Source of the DNA: Congeria kusceri
Taxonomy: Eukaryota; Mollusca; Bivalvia; Myida; Dreissenidae
Direction: 5' to 3'
DNA: 64,000 bases
Assembly: GCA_027627225.1 (NCBI GenBank)
Contig: CM051029.1
Span: 69,178,578 to 69,242,577, forward strand
This document shows, in pieces, positions 1 through 12,990 of this stretch. Below the pieces are notes generated by a model. That model saw only the letters and a list, made by a program, of their open reading frames with translations, ran no database searches and was not told the DNA's origin. A program made the position numbers and the translations under genes. Each line of letters begins with the position of its first letter. Position 1 is the stretch's first letter.

Positions 1-1885
1 CTATATATTCATCAAAGACTGATATACGACATTGGTTTTGGCGTTATGACATATATTATTTGAATTACAATTGTTCGTTTGATTTTTGTTGTTTCATTTT
101 GCAGTATCACACTTGAAACCGAAAGTTAGTTTTTGAGAAATTAAGGCTAATTTTGATTTGCTACTTTTGCAGTATTAAGACGAAGCACAAGATTGGTTAA
201 TTTTAGATTTTTCTCAAATTTTACATGTGAAATGATGTCATATACATGTACACAAATCGTTTTTAGTTTTCTACCAACTTTTCCCCTTAAAAAGTCACGT
301 TTAAACTTTATACAATTTGAAATCACCAAACGAAGCAAACGACAGCGTTTAATCAACTAAACGTTCTTTTCAGCTTTCTGTGTTGTGTACGCAGTAACAG
401 CAATTATCACCCCGAATTCTTCAGTTCCCCTTGGTAGACATAATGGGATAAATATAAACAACAAAATTTCAGAAACATAACAATATGGTGATATGTTTAT
501 TTTGACAGCCATCATGCGTATTTGAGAAGCTCAAAGGTGGTAAGGAAAATCGATATTTATGGGTTAACATATATTTCGTAATTTATATTAAGATTTAAGT
601 CTTCCAATAACTAAATCATTTTCACATAGTTTTCAGTCCTCGAATGTTCGAATATTCGTTACCATCCCTAGTTTTTGTTAACTACAGCTCTTTCTTTGCT
701 ATCATTCAGTATTAAGGCGAAGTCAAACATATATTTTGGCGGCATTAAGGTGAATTAAGTTTCTTACATAGAGGTTCGAATATGATAACATAAAACCTGC
801 GAGCATTTATTAAATTGTAAACATTTAACATTATGTTACAACATACATATCATATGTTCATAATTAGTTAAATAGTGAATGCTTATGTTTAACTTCATAA
901 AGGTCCACTACAAGGAAATAAGAAAGGCGAATTGCGAGTATTCGTGTAGGGTAAGGTTATGTTGATAAAAACGGACGTGCGTGTTTTTATTATTTGAATA
1001 TTTTAATATTTTATTAATGTTTATGAGTCTTAAACAAACCCCATTTTCGGTACGTTACAAAACTGATACAGTTTGTTCATAAGATAATTAATTGTGTACG
1101 CCCAGCGGTGTACATCTTTGCAAATATATAATAATATTTGTCCTTTAATTCAGACACACTGTTTGAAGATACCCAACGTGTAAGTTTACCCAAATGTAGA
1201 TCTATTTGCTTATATAATGTATACTTGTGACATTGCTACGGTTCATGTACTTGACATTGTTAGTATCGGCAGTACATTGTCGTGCAGAGTGGCGGTTGTG
1301 CGCCTTGACCTCTGACCATGCGTTCGAAACTGTATTTCAGTAATTGGAAACTTTTCATCAGGGATTTACGGCTTAATCTTAAACATCTCATTGACGATGT
1401 AACCCTGAATGTCTGGTAGCGTCAGCTTATGCGGTCCTATGTAAACAACAGCCATTGCTTAGACGATTTATTATTTACGATCGAGTTATAGTTCTATTCA
1501 CACGGGAATGAGATATTGAAAAGTAGGCGATAATGTATTTTGTATATTTCTGTAGTAAATATACGTGCTGTATGTGAACTACATGTGTATAGTAATACTT
1601 AGTTTCTTTTCATGCAGTATTAAGGCGAAGTTAAATATATGTTTGGGCTGGATTTTTTTTTTTAACTTGAATACAGATGACAAATGACAAATGATGACAA
1701 TTACATAAAACATTCCAGCGTGTTTTGTTGATGTTAAACAAGATCTTATTCTATGCGCAATGTACGCGGAAATAAGAAAGGCAAATAACCTGCTTCGTGT
1801 AAGAAATGGGTAAGATGAAAATAACAATTACCTCGATACGCTGTAGCTTTATGAATAAATATCATTGGTTCTTTATTGGTTCTTT
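1..1885. other. Non-genic AT-rich DNA with a dispersed short repeat
   Basis: I see no supportable gene here. A motif close to CAGTATTAAGGCGAAG recurs at about 170 (as CAGTATTAAGACGAAG), 707 and 1615. The last two copies both continue to a GGAAATAAGAAAGGC-like end about 200 bases downstream, so they are probably degraded copies of one small dispersed repeat. Confidence 0.4.
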
Positions 1886-2239
1886 ATTTCACCTGAGCAA
1901 GAAGTGCTCAAGGGTGAGCTATTGTGGTCAGTCTGTGTCCGGCGTCCGTCGTCAACATTTTACTTCAAACAACTTTTTCTCTGAAACCACTAGGCGGAAT
2001 TTAACCAAACTTATCAGAATGTTCTTGGGATGGTCCTTTACCCAATTCCTTCAATTTATTAATATATATTAAAAAGCTTAACAACTGGAAAACTTAAAAA
2101 ATCTTCTTGTCTGAAACCCTCTACCAAATTCCTTGAAATTATTTTGATTCGTTAAAAAACATGGCCGCCAGGGGGCCGGGCCAGTTTTTCTTATATAACT
2201 ATATTGAAAACTTTAACAAAAAATGTCTTTAAAAAGACA

Positions 2240-3590
2240 ATCGTCGTTGACATGAATATTGAGATATCATGTTTACCCGAAACATAATATAAGAGAGCCA
2301 AGATGATCGGTTACGTGACTTCACGGATACCTAGACAAGGCGACTTCTCGGACCCCAGATTGTTTAAGCACCATAAGAAAACTTCTCAGATCACAAAATT
2401 ATTGTGTGGTTAATTCAACAATTAATAATATTTGTACCGTGAATAAACCGATCATACCTCCCAATGTGTTCATCAGTGATACATTAATAACCTAAATATT
2501 TTACGTGAACATCATTATTATATAAATTTGTCAGCCAAATTTAACAAATTAACAATGTACGAAAATAATTGCGGGAATGAATGAAAATTATGTTGTATCA
2601 GACGGGTATAGTAATTTTTAAGTAATATACCCTACCTTCAGCTTGGAAGTTATCTATGCATAATACATACACATTTCGAAGTCAATTAATCACTTATACT
2701 GTGAACTAGTATCCTAATGAAAAACAATCTTCAGAGGACATTCAGCGCATTTGAAATAATAATGACTTCCATTTTTGATGACATAAACATAAAATTTCAA
2801 AAGACTATGGCGATTTAAAATTATATTCGCTAGGAATATGATGTATCAAGGGTTTCTGTGTATAATTGGTATTGCAAATAATGTATTAATGCTACGTAAA
2901 TGAAGTAAAAGTAGCACGAATAACATTTCGACGTATTCCGACACTTATTTCACCACATGTTATTTATTGAAAGATATATATCTTTTTATAGGTTGATGAA
3001 CATCTACTTGAGAAATTGATAGAAATGTACACTTCTGTTATATTCTTAATAGAACGCAGCCGCCATTCAATTTCAAATTAACATGCACAGTATGTTTATA
3101 AACATAAATTCCTCATTTATTGAAATATTCGCTCTTATGATTCTCTAGACGCGAATTGATGTATGTATATTATTACAGCTATACACCGGCAACTAAACGC
3201 GCGTTATTTTTAGAATGATCGTGAATGTGTTGAACTCCCTAGAATCAATTGTTATTTATAGAGCGTGCCGCTAGGCTAAATAAAACAGTGGATTAATTCT
3301 GAGAACGAATATAATATTCTGTTCTTGACATACAATGAGAAAATATTTTCATAATTATGTTCAGTTCTAAAGTATATGTCGAAGATATGTTTATAACTTT
3401 ATTTTAACCACTTATGTAAATAATTATGTACATTTTAATTCCGCAAAGTATGCTACAGTTGTTGGTATACATTAAACCATTGTTGTAAGTTTGCATTCCC
3501 TAAAAATAGAAAGTTTGCCAAATTCTATTGGCATTCAATTTTCCTGCTGCATGATTATCGCAAGAAATCTAGGTCAAAAGTGATCTTAGA
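2240..3590. other. Unassigned sequence interrupting the 1.89-4.83 kb repeat
   Basis: The repeat units stop at about 2215-2240 and resume at about 3604 in the same orientation. The intervening 1.35 kb has no unit similarity and no convincing ORF. It is most simply a later insertion. I could not identify terminal repeats or a target duplication. Confidence 0.4.
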
Positions 3591-3603
3591 CAGCCACGCC
3601 GAA

Positions 3604-4775
3604 AAATCTTCTAGTCTGAAACCACTGGCTGGATTTCACAATAATTTTACAGAATTGGTCCTTGGTTGACCCTCTACCAAATTCCTTGAAATCATTTTGA
3701 TTTGTTAAAAAACATGGCTGTCAGGAGGTGGGGCAGTTTTGCTTAAATGGCTATATTGAAAACTTAAAAAATCTTCTTGTCTGAAACCAGTGGTTGGATT
3801 TCAAAATAATTCCACAGAAATGTTCCTTGGGTGACCCTCTACCAAATTCTTTAAAATTATTTTGAATCGTTAAAAAACATGGCAGCCAGAGGGCGGGCCA
3901 GTTTTCCTCATATAACTATACTGAAAATTTAAAAAATCTTCTAGTCTGAAACCACTGGCTGGATTTCACAATAATTTTACAGAATTGGTCCTTGGGTGAC
4001 CCTCTACCAAATTCCTTGAAATCATTTTGATTTGTAAAAAAACATGTTTGCGACGGGGCGGGGCAGTTTCCCTTATATGGCCATAGTGGAAACTTTAATA
4101 ATCTTCTAGTCTGAAACCACTGGCTGGATTTCCAAATAATTTCACAGAAATGCTCCTTGGTAGGCCCTCTACCAAATTCCTCAAATCATTTTCATACGTT
4201 TAAAAAAACATGGCCGCCATGGGGCGAGACAGTTTTCCTTATATGGCTATATTGAAAACTTTAAAAATCTTCTAGTCTGAAATCACTGGCTGGATTTCAA
4301 AGTAATTTCAGAAAAATGCTCTTTGGATGACCCTCTACCAAACTCCTTGAAATCATTTTGATTTGTTAAAAAATATGGCCGCCAGGGGGCGGGGCAGTTT
4401 TCCTTATATGGCCATATTGAAAACTTTTAAAATCTTCTTGTCTGAGACCACCGGTTGGATTTCAAAATAATTTCACAAAAATGTTCCTTGGGTGACCCTC
4501 TATCAAATTCCTTGAAATCATTTTGATTTATTAAAAACATGGCTGCCAGGGGGCTGGGCAGTTTTCCTTATATGGCTATTTCGAAAACTTTAAACATCTT
4601 CTTGTATGAAACCACTGTCTAAATTTCAAAATAATTTCACATACATGTTCCTTGGGTGACCGTCTACAAAATTGCTGGAAATCATTTTGATTCGTTAAAA
4701 ATAATGGCCGCCGGGGGGCGGGACAGTTTTCCTTATATGGCTATATTGAAATATTAAACAATCTTTTTGTTAAAA
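3604..4775. repeat. Tandem array, unit about 165 bp, seven or more copies
   Basis: The anchor 'ATCTTCTAGTCTGAAACC' and its variants recur near 3604, 3771, 3936, 4101, 4266, 4431, 4596 and 4762, giving spacings of 165-167. Every unit has a GC-rich core with ATGGCCGCC and GGGGCGGG in otherwise AT-rich sequence. A truncated unit also occurs before the interruption, at about 2090-2240. Confidence 0.85.
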
Positions 4776-4983
4776 GCCATGATGATTCTTTACACTCAGG
4801 TGAGCGATATGGGGCCATCTTGTCCGTCTTGTATAATGTTCTAATATTAATATGAGACATTTCTAAACCATGTGTCAGTAAATGTATCCCATGCTTGAGA
4901 ATACAGTTTCGAAGGATAATTTAAACACTTATCTGCATATGTTGATATACTGCGTAGGGCCAATTCTGGCATATAACGCTGGT

Positions 4984-6560
4984 AAAAAAATACAATATGG
5001 GCCTCATGTGGGTCCCAAATGGTATTTGTTTGCCCATACCAGACCCATATGGGTCCAAGCAAGGAAGCCCATGTGGGTCCACTGCAAGTATGCCCATATG
5101 GGTCCCAGCAAGCCATCCCATGTGGGCATGATATGGGTTTTACCTGGGTTGATATACCTCATGGGCCCAGTGTCGGACCCATATGCATTATATTGCCACA
5201 ATAAAACCCAGATGGGTCCAAGTAAAGTAAACCCATTTGGTTCTCAACTAGAAAGCCCATATGGGTCCCAGAAAGCAATTCCATATGGGCCCAATATGGG
5301 CTACAGCTGGGCAAAAAATACAACATGAGCTCAATGTGGGTCCCATGTGATATTTTGCCCATATCAGACACATATCGGTCAAAGAAAGGAAACTCCTGTG
5401 GGTCAACTGCAAGTGAGCCCATATGGGTCCCAGCAAGCCATCCCATTTGGGCACGATATGGGTTTTACCTGGGCTAATATACCTCACGGGCCCAGTGTGG
5501 GACCCATATGCATTATCTTGCCACAATAAAACACAGATGGGTCCAAGTAAAGTAAACCCATTTGGGTCCCTACTAGAAAGCATATATGGGTCACAGAAAG
5601 CAAGTATATATGTGCACAATATGGGCTATAACTGGACAGAAAATACAATATGGGCCCCATGTGGGTCCCATATGCATTATCTTGCCACTATAAAACCCAG
5701 ATGAGTCCAAGTAAAGTAAACCCATTTTGGTCCCTACTAGAAAGCCCATAAAGGGCCCAGAAAGCAAATCCATATGGGCCCAATATCGTCTATAACTGGG
5801 TAACAAATACAATTTCGGCCCCATGTGGGACCCAAATGATATTTTTGCCTATATCAGACCCATATGGGTCCAAGAAAGGAAGCTCATGTGGGTCCACTGC
5901 AAGTAAGCCCATATGGGTCCAAGCAAGGCACCCCATGTGGGCACGATATGGGTTTTACCACACTGGGCCCATGATACACCTCATGGGCCCAGTGTGGGAC
6001 CCATATTCGTTATCTTGCCACTATAAAACCCAGGTAAATCCAAGTAAAGTAAATCCACATAGGTCCCAACTAGAAAGCCCATATGGGTCCCAGAAAGCAA
6101 GTCAATATGGGCACAATACGGGCAATAGCTGGGGAAATATCCCAAATACTATCCCACATGGGACCCAGTAAGCAAGCTCATATGGGTCCACTGCAAGCAA
6201 TCACAAGTGGGCCAGATATCTGGTTTACCTTGGCTGATAAACTATGTGGGCCCTGTATGGGACCCATATGTTTTGTCTTAACACTACAAAACCTAGGTGG
6301 GCCCAAGTTCAGCAAACCCATATTGCTCCCAAGCAGAAAGCCCATATGGGTCCCAGCAAGCAAGGCCCCATATGGTCCAAGTATGGGCTACATCTGGGCA
6401 AATATACCATATAAACCCAATGTGGGTCCCCAAAATGTTGTTTGCCCATATCAGACTTAAATGGGACCCAGAAAGCAAGTAAGCCCGTATGTTTTGCCCT
6501 TATCAAACCCAGGTAGGTCCCAGTCAAGCAAACCCATATTGGCTATGGTTGAGAAAATAC
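4984..6560. repeat. Satellite-like array dense in the palindrome CCCATATGGG
   Basis: Exact CCCATATGGG occurs at least eight times (starting at 5044, 5093, 5256, 5418, 5859, 5908, 6078 and 6341), with many one-mismatch versions such as CCCATGTGGG and CCATATGGGC. A longer unit is visible: 'GATATGGGTTTTACC' recurs near 5127, 5454 and 5944, and 'GCATTATCTTGCCAC' variants near 5185, 5511 and 5675. This suggests a basic unit of about 164 bp and a double unit of about 327 bp. Overlapping ORFs occur on both strands only because the repeat is palindromic. Confidence 0.85.
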
Positions 6561-8780
6561 AAAAATGTATATTTTAGAATGCAAATGTATTGTAGCAAAT
6601 TCGCAAGTAACTGTTCATTTATGTTCATTTAGTGGTTTCAGTATTTTCATATCTACAGCTCTTAACCGTGTGTGTGATGTAATGGTACAAGATTATCTTG
6701 ATAAAAGTCTACCATGTGTAATTTGGGGTGGACCGCCACTGGGTGATGGGTGATATTATCCGGTGTCAAAAATCATCAATAATTATTTGTAAAAGTTCTT
6801 ACACTAGAAATGAATTATCATATAAAAAATATAACAGAAAAGCCACAAAAAATTATACATTTTACGAATAAGGACAAACCTTATACTTATCCAACAGTTA
6901 TGTGAGTTTTAAGATAACATGTCAGTGGTAATAGTTTAAAGGGGCTATGGCATCGAAAAAAACTAACGCCAATCAGGTAAGCTGTGTTATTAGTATAAAG
7001 TAACCAATATAAATATAACATATTCGTATAAAACTGTATTTCGGAAGCTTTCGTTGTCTTGATATTACCTGTATAAATTTTGGAAAAAAGATCCGCAAAA
7101 TGCACTTTTTCGTTTGGCGCCAAAAAGGTCGGTTTTCGGAATGACAGTCATGAATGAGCGGTAGCGTAGCGGTTGCTTTCCGATCACTATAAATAGCCGA
7201 GAAGGCGGCGCTTGATTTGACATACATGTAGGCATATGCGGAAGTGTGTATTGCCTATTGGATGTACGCGCTCATATCGGTATATAAACAGATCCATGTT
7301 GCTCACATAAACGATAATTTATGTAATATGTTTACTTAATTTGACTATGATCAGTATTAAAATTAGTCACGTCAAGGAATTACATCGCATTTTTATAAAT
7401 AAAAGTAATTTGGTAATGCTTGTACAACTTTTATTTCAATAATTAGATGTACAAGTATAAGATTATGTATATATGTATGATGTATTTAGTGTGAGTACAT
7501 TACACACAGCTGTGTTAGTAGATTTAAGTATTACTCTTATTTAGTATGTATGCATCTAATGAACTATGTAAAGACTCTATGCATTCCTAACATTATGGTG
7601 TTTTAAAATGAAAGTTAAAAATTGTACTAAAATTATTTGTTGTTAAATTTGTAGATCTACAGACAGACAGTGGATTAGACAAGCTGCTTCCAAACAATAA
7701 CTCATGGGAATTGTGCAGTAGATAGGTAGGCCTGTTCATTTCTTCAGATAATTTAGATTTCTAGATACATTTTATATGTCTGTCAAGCGTGTTATCATTG
7801 TATGTAGTGCTGCAGATTATTGAACATATTTTATTCTACTTATTTATTTAAATTTTAATTCACACGTGCACATTTATCAGATTATTTCATTGTTGATGTT
7901 AAGAGCAATTATATTGTGTTATTACAATTTCTGATAAAAGGCTTTTTTTTTAAATATAATAAAGAGCTAACATATAAAGTGATACTTTCCTGAGTTAGAT
8001 TGTGCAACACATACTTAATATCTGTGTGTGTCGATATACCGGTATGCAGGCTTTCAGAAGAGGTCAGTCTGTCAGGAAGAGCCTAAGAGGTGATGAGATG
8101 ACACAGTGTGGTATTATTCAGTCCTCTGGAAACTGCTGATCACTAAGCGGTTTTGCTACTAAAATAGTAAATTGCTATTTGCATTCCAAATCATACTTAC
8201 TTCCTTAACATAGCAGGTTTTACAAAGCTATTTACTTGTAGCCCTATATAATTAGTATGCATGAGTATGCTCTATAAACCAATATTGATATTATCACATA
8301 TATGGTTATTTTGGTATGTATAAAATATATTGAAATAGAAACTCATCTGCATTAACACTTATCTATTTACAGCTAGATAGGTCAATAAGGAGATCATTGT
8401 AAAGTGAGACATTATCTTTTATATGGTCAAATGTCATTGTTCAAAAGAAAAGGAAAACATGTACATGTATATTCAAGAGTGTAGTCGTTTACTGTATAGT
8501 GTACATGAGTTCTTAAGTAGGCCCTCTTCTATCATGCTTGTATACAATGATGCTGCATGTTATTATAATTTACCTAATCAATACAATTTCCTTTGTTTCA
8601 GAGCTGTACTGTTCTAAAGTGATTCAGGTGCTGGAACAAAGATTCACAGTTCAACGACTGTATTCAACTGGTGGAAATGCTTGATGTGGAAGTTCAATAT
8701 TATACTAGTATTGACTGTCACATGAATTCTTGTTTTAGAATACTAGCCTGTACTTTAAATTTGACACAGTGCTCCAATAT
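6561..8780. other. Non-genic DNA
   Basis: No gene is supportable. At about 6938 the sequence TTTAAAGGGGCTATGGC resembles the inverted TTTAAAGGGGCTATAGC near 26,670, so both may be ends of one dispersed element. Otherwise this is AT-rich and featureless to me. Confidence 0.3.
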
Positions 8781-9345
8781 TTTTGCTCCTTGAGAAGCTT
8801 TGTTATGCTCAATAACTTCTAAATGCCTGGATGGATTTTAATATAACTTCAGATTAGTATTCCGTATGACCAGTCAATGTGTCGCGTACAACTCCCATGC
8901 TCGTCGGTCAAAAGTCAAGGTCACAATTTAAGGTCAAAGGTCATTTTTATGTTTCTGCTCAGTAACTTCTTAACGCCTTGAAGGATTTTAATATTACTTC
9001 AGATGATTTTTTCCTATGACCAGATGATGTGTCGCATACCACTTACATGCTCCTCGGTCAAGGTGTGTGGGTCCAAGGTTCACTTAAAAGGACAAATATT
9101 AGAATGAACTTTGTGTAGGAAGCATCATGTTTGCCAACATGTAAGGAATGTAATACCTTGGTGGGAATGAAGATCATTATGAGGCAGTGTGTAACAACAA
9201 CAAACAGTTGTGTTGCTGAAATCTCAATATATTTGTCCAGGGCATAATATTGTACTCGTACATTGTTTTGCCTTCCTCTGACGAGCATATGCTTCGGGGG
9301 TATATGTCACATCCTGTGACAAGCCTTGTTTAATTAATTGACTAC
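8780..9345. repeat. Dispersed repeat fragment with internal duplication and hairpin end
   Basis: Two related blocks, 'CAATAACTTCTAAATGCC...' near 8810 and 'CAGTAACTTCTTAACGCC...' near 8960, are about 150 bases apart and share 'TGTGTCGC' and 'CTCGGTCAA' segments. The right end (about 9295-9335) has CGGGGGTATATGTCAC followed by GTGACAAG, a short hairpin. This resembles the other hairpin-ended repeats in the window. Confidence 0.5.
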
Positions 9346-10994
9346 AACCTTTTTTGACTCACTTAACTGGTGTGAGATGTTATATTTTTTCTACTTACAT
9401 TTTTCTTTATATCATGTACATCAAGTTAATTAAAAATAACAATGCTGAATGATTAACTAAAAAACTTGAATATTAGAAAACATGTTTAACTGAAGTTTTG
9501 TTTGCTAGACATATGAGTGTTTAGGCTTGTTGTGGAAGCTACTGTGTATAATGGATTGACATGAAGGATACTTCAGACTGTGACCTCAGGTGTGTGTAAT
9601 TTATCTTTTCATTAAAGTTAATATGAAGAGGTCTAATGAAAAGGGTTTGTTTTGAAATTTTCCATTTGTACTTAAGCTCAACCCAAGCACATTGTCTAGG
9701 TTGGTATCAATTTTGACTACATTGTCCATTTCCATTTTAGAGCAGGGATAAACATGTATATGAACAGCATCCACTAGCACAAATAACATTAAAATCATGC
9801 ACTGTTCCATGGTTGTGCATAGAAAGACACCCATTGTTTTGGTAGTTGAATACATGTGTCTTATAATTATTTGAATAATTCATATGTATGGGTGTGTTCT
9901 TTTTAAATGCTTTTTCATGTTATAATGTTTTAATAAACTGTATGATTATTCAAGTTGTATTGTTTTTTCTTTGTTCAATGATTTTATGTCTTAACTGTTC
10001 TTTTTATATCAAAATATTGCACCGATTGATAGGAAGGGTAATGTTTTTACACATGCACACTCTACTTGAAAAGTTGAGTACTGTTGCTTGATTCCATTTG
10101 CGAATTCAGCTTCATTACCATTTGCTCTGTAAGGCTGATATTACTTGTTAGTAAAGTGCCCGCAAAAGGAATATCTATAAAAGGTTAACTCTTCGACGAA
10201 TTTTAAATAAAGGTTAGTAATTTGCAGTACATTATGGTTATCAATTCTGTTTTCTAATAACTGTTAATAACCCACTCCATTTTTTATTACAACAGAAACT
10301 GTCATTATATTGCAACACATAATGATTTCTGATATAATGGAAAGATTTCCGATGTTTTAGAGGAAAACGTATTTTCAAAGGTGAATGGAGCCCTATTTCA
10401 TTGATGACACACATTGTAAAATGGATTAAAAACATACACATAATAAACTGAACTTTTTTATAGTTTTATTTTTCAAGTTACATTGCTTTATAAAGTAATA
10501 AAGTACTGCCACCAAGAAAAAAAATACACCATAAGTTAAAACTGTGATGCATAAATTCATCATTTTCCTATAATTCAAACAAAACAGATCATACACAATA
10601 TCATGGAACATTACAGAAGTAAGGATTGTTGTTAAGATGCAGATCATTGTTTTCTACAATTGAATCACATCATTGGTAAATAGTAGGGATAACTAATTCA
10701 TGACATGGTAAGCCATCATCTCAAAATATCACAAACATTAAAGTAACTGTGAGATATCGTCAATGTGTTCAAATTGGTATATACATCACAAGCTGTACAT
10801 TTATAGCAGTAATCATTACATCCATATTAAGTTAATTATTGCCATAATCTAATAATGGATAAAGTATGTAGAAAACAAACGAGGCAATTCAAAATTATGA
10901 TGTTAAACGTGCATGTACTGTCCACTGCTATGTCTAGTAAATAATTGTACATAAAACTTGTTCTAATAATATCCAAACAGTCAGTCAATTCGTG
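9346..10994. other. Non-genic DNA left of the Ngaro element
   Basis: AT-rich sequence with only short open frames. I see no domain, splice pattern or repeat worth naming. Confidence 0.3.
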
Positions 10995-11194
10995 AAACTA
11001 TAATTTATAAGACGCAGGAATTATAAATTAATTTATATTGGACCTCCTTTCGATTTGTTAACACCGTGACTGGTGTGTAACCTATAATTGCCAATATTAA
11101 ATTACTGCTTTGTAACCTCAAATTACCGGAAGTTGAATAATTCTTCAACAAGATCGGAACAAAGCAGCTGCATTTCGCACATGCTCAACTTTAA
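10995..11194 (+). repeat. Ngaro split direct repeat A1
   Basis: A 200-bp block starting AAACTATAATTTATAAGAC and ending ACATGCTCAACTTTAA. It is repeated at 22,886-23,085 with about four substitutions. Confidence 0.92.
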
Positions 11195-11627
11195 TGACCT
11201 AATATTTCATTTATTAGTGCATTCAGGTTCCGAGTATTAACGTATCGCTAAAGATTTTATTTTATATTATTGTTTTATTTCAACGCAGCACAGTATTTTG
11301 TTCGCATGATTGATATTTTGACCAAGCGTCCTTTGTTGAATTTAACCTACTTTCGTAGCGTCGTTTGCAGATGTTTTTGGAATTTTCAAAGGTCAATATA
11401 AGTCAGAGATGTTCATGCGAGTAAAAGTATACCGTATAATACTGTTTATTGTGACTTTATGTTATGTTGTGACTAAATTGTTGCCCGTTTTTCGGATGTA
11501 TCTGTGATTTGCGTACCTTATTTTGGCCACATTACCTACTTTTACAGCGTGGGTTATCAATATTTATATTGAAAGCACCTCTTGTACCTTCGATTGAAAG
11601 GGATCAATATAATAATATATATTAACA

Positions 11628-12239
11628 ATGCCTACTTCTATTTTGTTGTTGGGTCACTCATTTATAAAACGTTTTCATTTCTGGTGTGCATCCAATCACA
11701 AACAAAATGTTAATTTATCCACTGAACGGATACAAATTTACTGGCATGGTGTAGGTGGGGGCATTCTCCTTCCCACAAACAAACCTAAATCCCTGTCACA
11801 GGCAACTTACCTAGTCTCTGAGCTTGATATTGATATCACCTTTATTGAGGCTGGAAGCAATGATTTTTGTGACAACTCTTTATCTGTTGAACAAATAGTG
11901 CATGGAGTGCTGGATCTTGCAAACACACTTCTTAAATCTGTCTGCAAACTGGTAATTATTGCCAAAATTTTGCCGCGCCGGGATGCCGGTAATTTTAACA
12001 TGCGTGTTCATAGGGCAAATGCTCTAATTTCAACACGCTGCCAGCTGTCTAACCATTTTTTTTTCTGGACGCATTCAAGGAACAATTGTAACATTCGTTT
12101 TACTGAGTCGTTCGTGGCATATGATGGTGTGCACGTTCACCCAACACGGGGCATGCCACGCTATTTTATGTCTGTACGCAGTGCTTTGCTTTTTGCAGAA
12201 CGTCGCTTACCGAAGCCCAGTGGGACATTGCTTCCATAG
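11628..12239 (+). CDS. SGNH-hydrolase-like protein of the Ngaro element
   Basis: An intact 203-residue ORF starting at an ATG with A at -3 (AACAATGC). Block I is near the N-terminus as LLLGHSFIKR, with the candidate nucleophilic Ser in GHS. Block III is visible as EAGSNDF, matching the GxND pattern. Block V is DGVHVHP near residue 170, matching DxxH. These are the catalytic landmarks of SGNH/GDSL esterases, and hydrolase domains of this class are known in some Ngaro-like elements. It is the first ORF of the element, about 430 bases inside A1 and about 920 bases before the gag ATG, and the only Ngaro gene here without a lesion. Its substrate is unknown; an esterase role is inferred from the motifs alone. 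No signal peptide or membrane segment is evident. Confidence 0.8.
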   Translation: MPTSILLLGHSFIKRFHFWCASNHKQNVNLSTERIQIYWHGVGGGILLPTNKPKSLSQATYLVSELDIDITFIEAGSNDFCDNSLSVEQIVHGVLDLANTLLKSVCKLVIIAKILPRRDAGNFNMRVHRANALISTRCQLSNHFFFWTHSRNNCNIRFTESFVAYDGVHVHPTRGMPRYFMSVRSALLFAERRLPKPSGTLLP

Positions 12240-12393
12240 TTTTGTTTACAGACTCCATCTTCAATCTCCATTATCACATTATTCTTGATGTATTTTCAGA
12301 TTATACAACCTACAAAACTTGCTTGATCCATTTTCCTGAGTAGACTGACAGTGTAAATTTAACCAAAAAATTGCCCTCTACTTGCAATTCTGA

Positions 12394-12495
12394 TACTGCC
12401 AGATTTTGCAGTGTGTGCCTGTGGTTCAACAACAAGGGCAAGTAACTGCCACATTTTGCAGTGTGTGCCTGTGGTTCAAAAACAAGGGCAAGTAA
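12394..12495 (+). repeat. Tandem duplication, 51-bp unit, two copies
   Basis: 'ACTGCCAGATTTTGCAGTG...' at 12,394 is repeated at 12,445 with three differences visible. Both copies end GGGCAAGTA. It lies in the non-coding spacer after the hydrolase ORF. Confidence 0.85.
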
Positions 12496-12666
12496 TGTCA
12501 ATTCCATGTTACATTGCTATTATTTTACCTGCCATACTGCAGGGGTGTATAAACTATCATCATTAAATTCTCTTTTCAATATATTTTGAGAATTATGGGT
12601 TTTATTACCATGTACTGTCTGTGTACAGTATTACTCGGGTTTGTTTATGAACCTACTACACTTTTC

Positions 12667-12990
12667 GGGTATTGGTTGTGTACCCAGTACATTTTATTTG
12701 GGTATTGGTTTTGTACCCATTACATTTTATTCAGGTATTGGTTGTGTACCAATTACATCTTACTACTCGGGTATTGGTTGTGTACCCATTACACTTTTGG
12801 GGGTATTGGTTGTGTACCCATCACATTTTAGTCGGGTATTGGTTGTGTACCCGTCACATTTTAGTCGGGTATTGGTTGCGTACCCTTCATTATACATTAC
12901 GCATGATGTTTATTGCGTTTTTATTTCACTCTGGGTATTGGTTGTGTACCCATTACATTCTAAGTGGGTATTGGTTGTGTACCCCACTTT
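12667..12990 (+). repeat. 33-bp hairpin minisatellite inside the Ngaro element
   Basis: GGGTATTGGTTGTGTACCC recurs at 12,667, 12,700, 12,733, 12,769, 12,801, 12,834, 12,867, 12,933 and 12,966, mostly 33 bases apart. Each core is a small hairpin with GGGTA pairing TACCC. Because 33 is a multiple of three, long frames stay open in all three plus-strand phases; I do not regard these as genes. A related AGGTATTGGTTGTGTACCT lies near 21,658 towards the right end of the element. Confidence 0.9.

Larger units (their letters stand above)
1886..4833. repeat. Interspersed repeat with CTCACCTGAG-type inverted ends
   Basis: The left end (about 1889) carries TCACCTGAG followed by a small GAGC/GCTC hairpin. 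The right end (about 4795-4825) carries CTCAGGTGAGCGAT and GGGGCCATCTTG, so the ends form a short inverted repeat. The interior is made of units that each contain a 'TCTGAAACCACTGGCTGG' block, a 'CCTTGGGTGACCCTCTACC' block and a GC-rich 'ATGGCCGCCAGGGGGCGGG' block. I associate this architecture with abundant non-autonomous repeats in bivalve genomes. No transposase or other coding region is visible. Confidence 0.7.

Noticed and set aside
4847..6527. Many overlapping ORFs of 60-148 codons on both strands, full of MGPSK/YGSQ-like repeats
   Set aside because: They arise from the palindromic CCCATATGGG array being open in several frames at once; no start context, domain or splice support.
11807..12001. 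Minus-strand ORF opposite the hydrolase
   Set aside because: Antisense shadow of the SGNH-hydrolase-like ORF.
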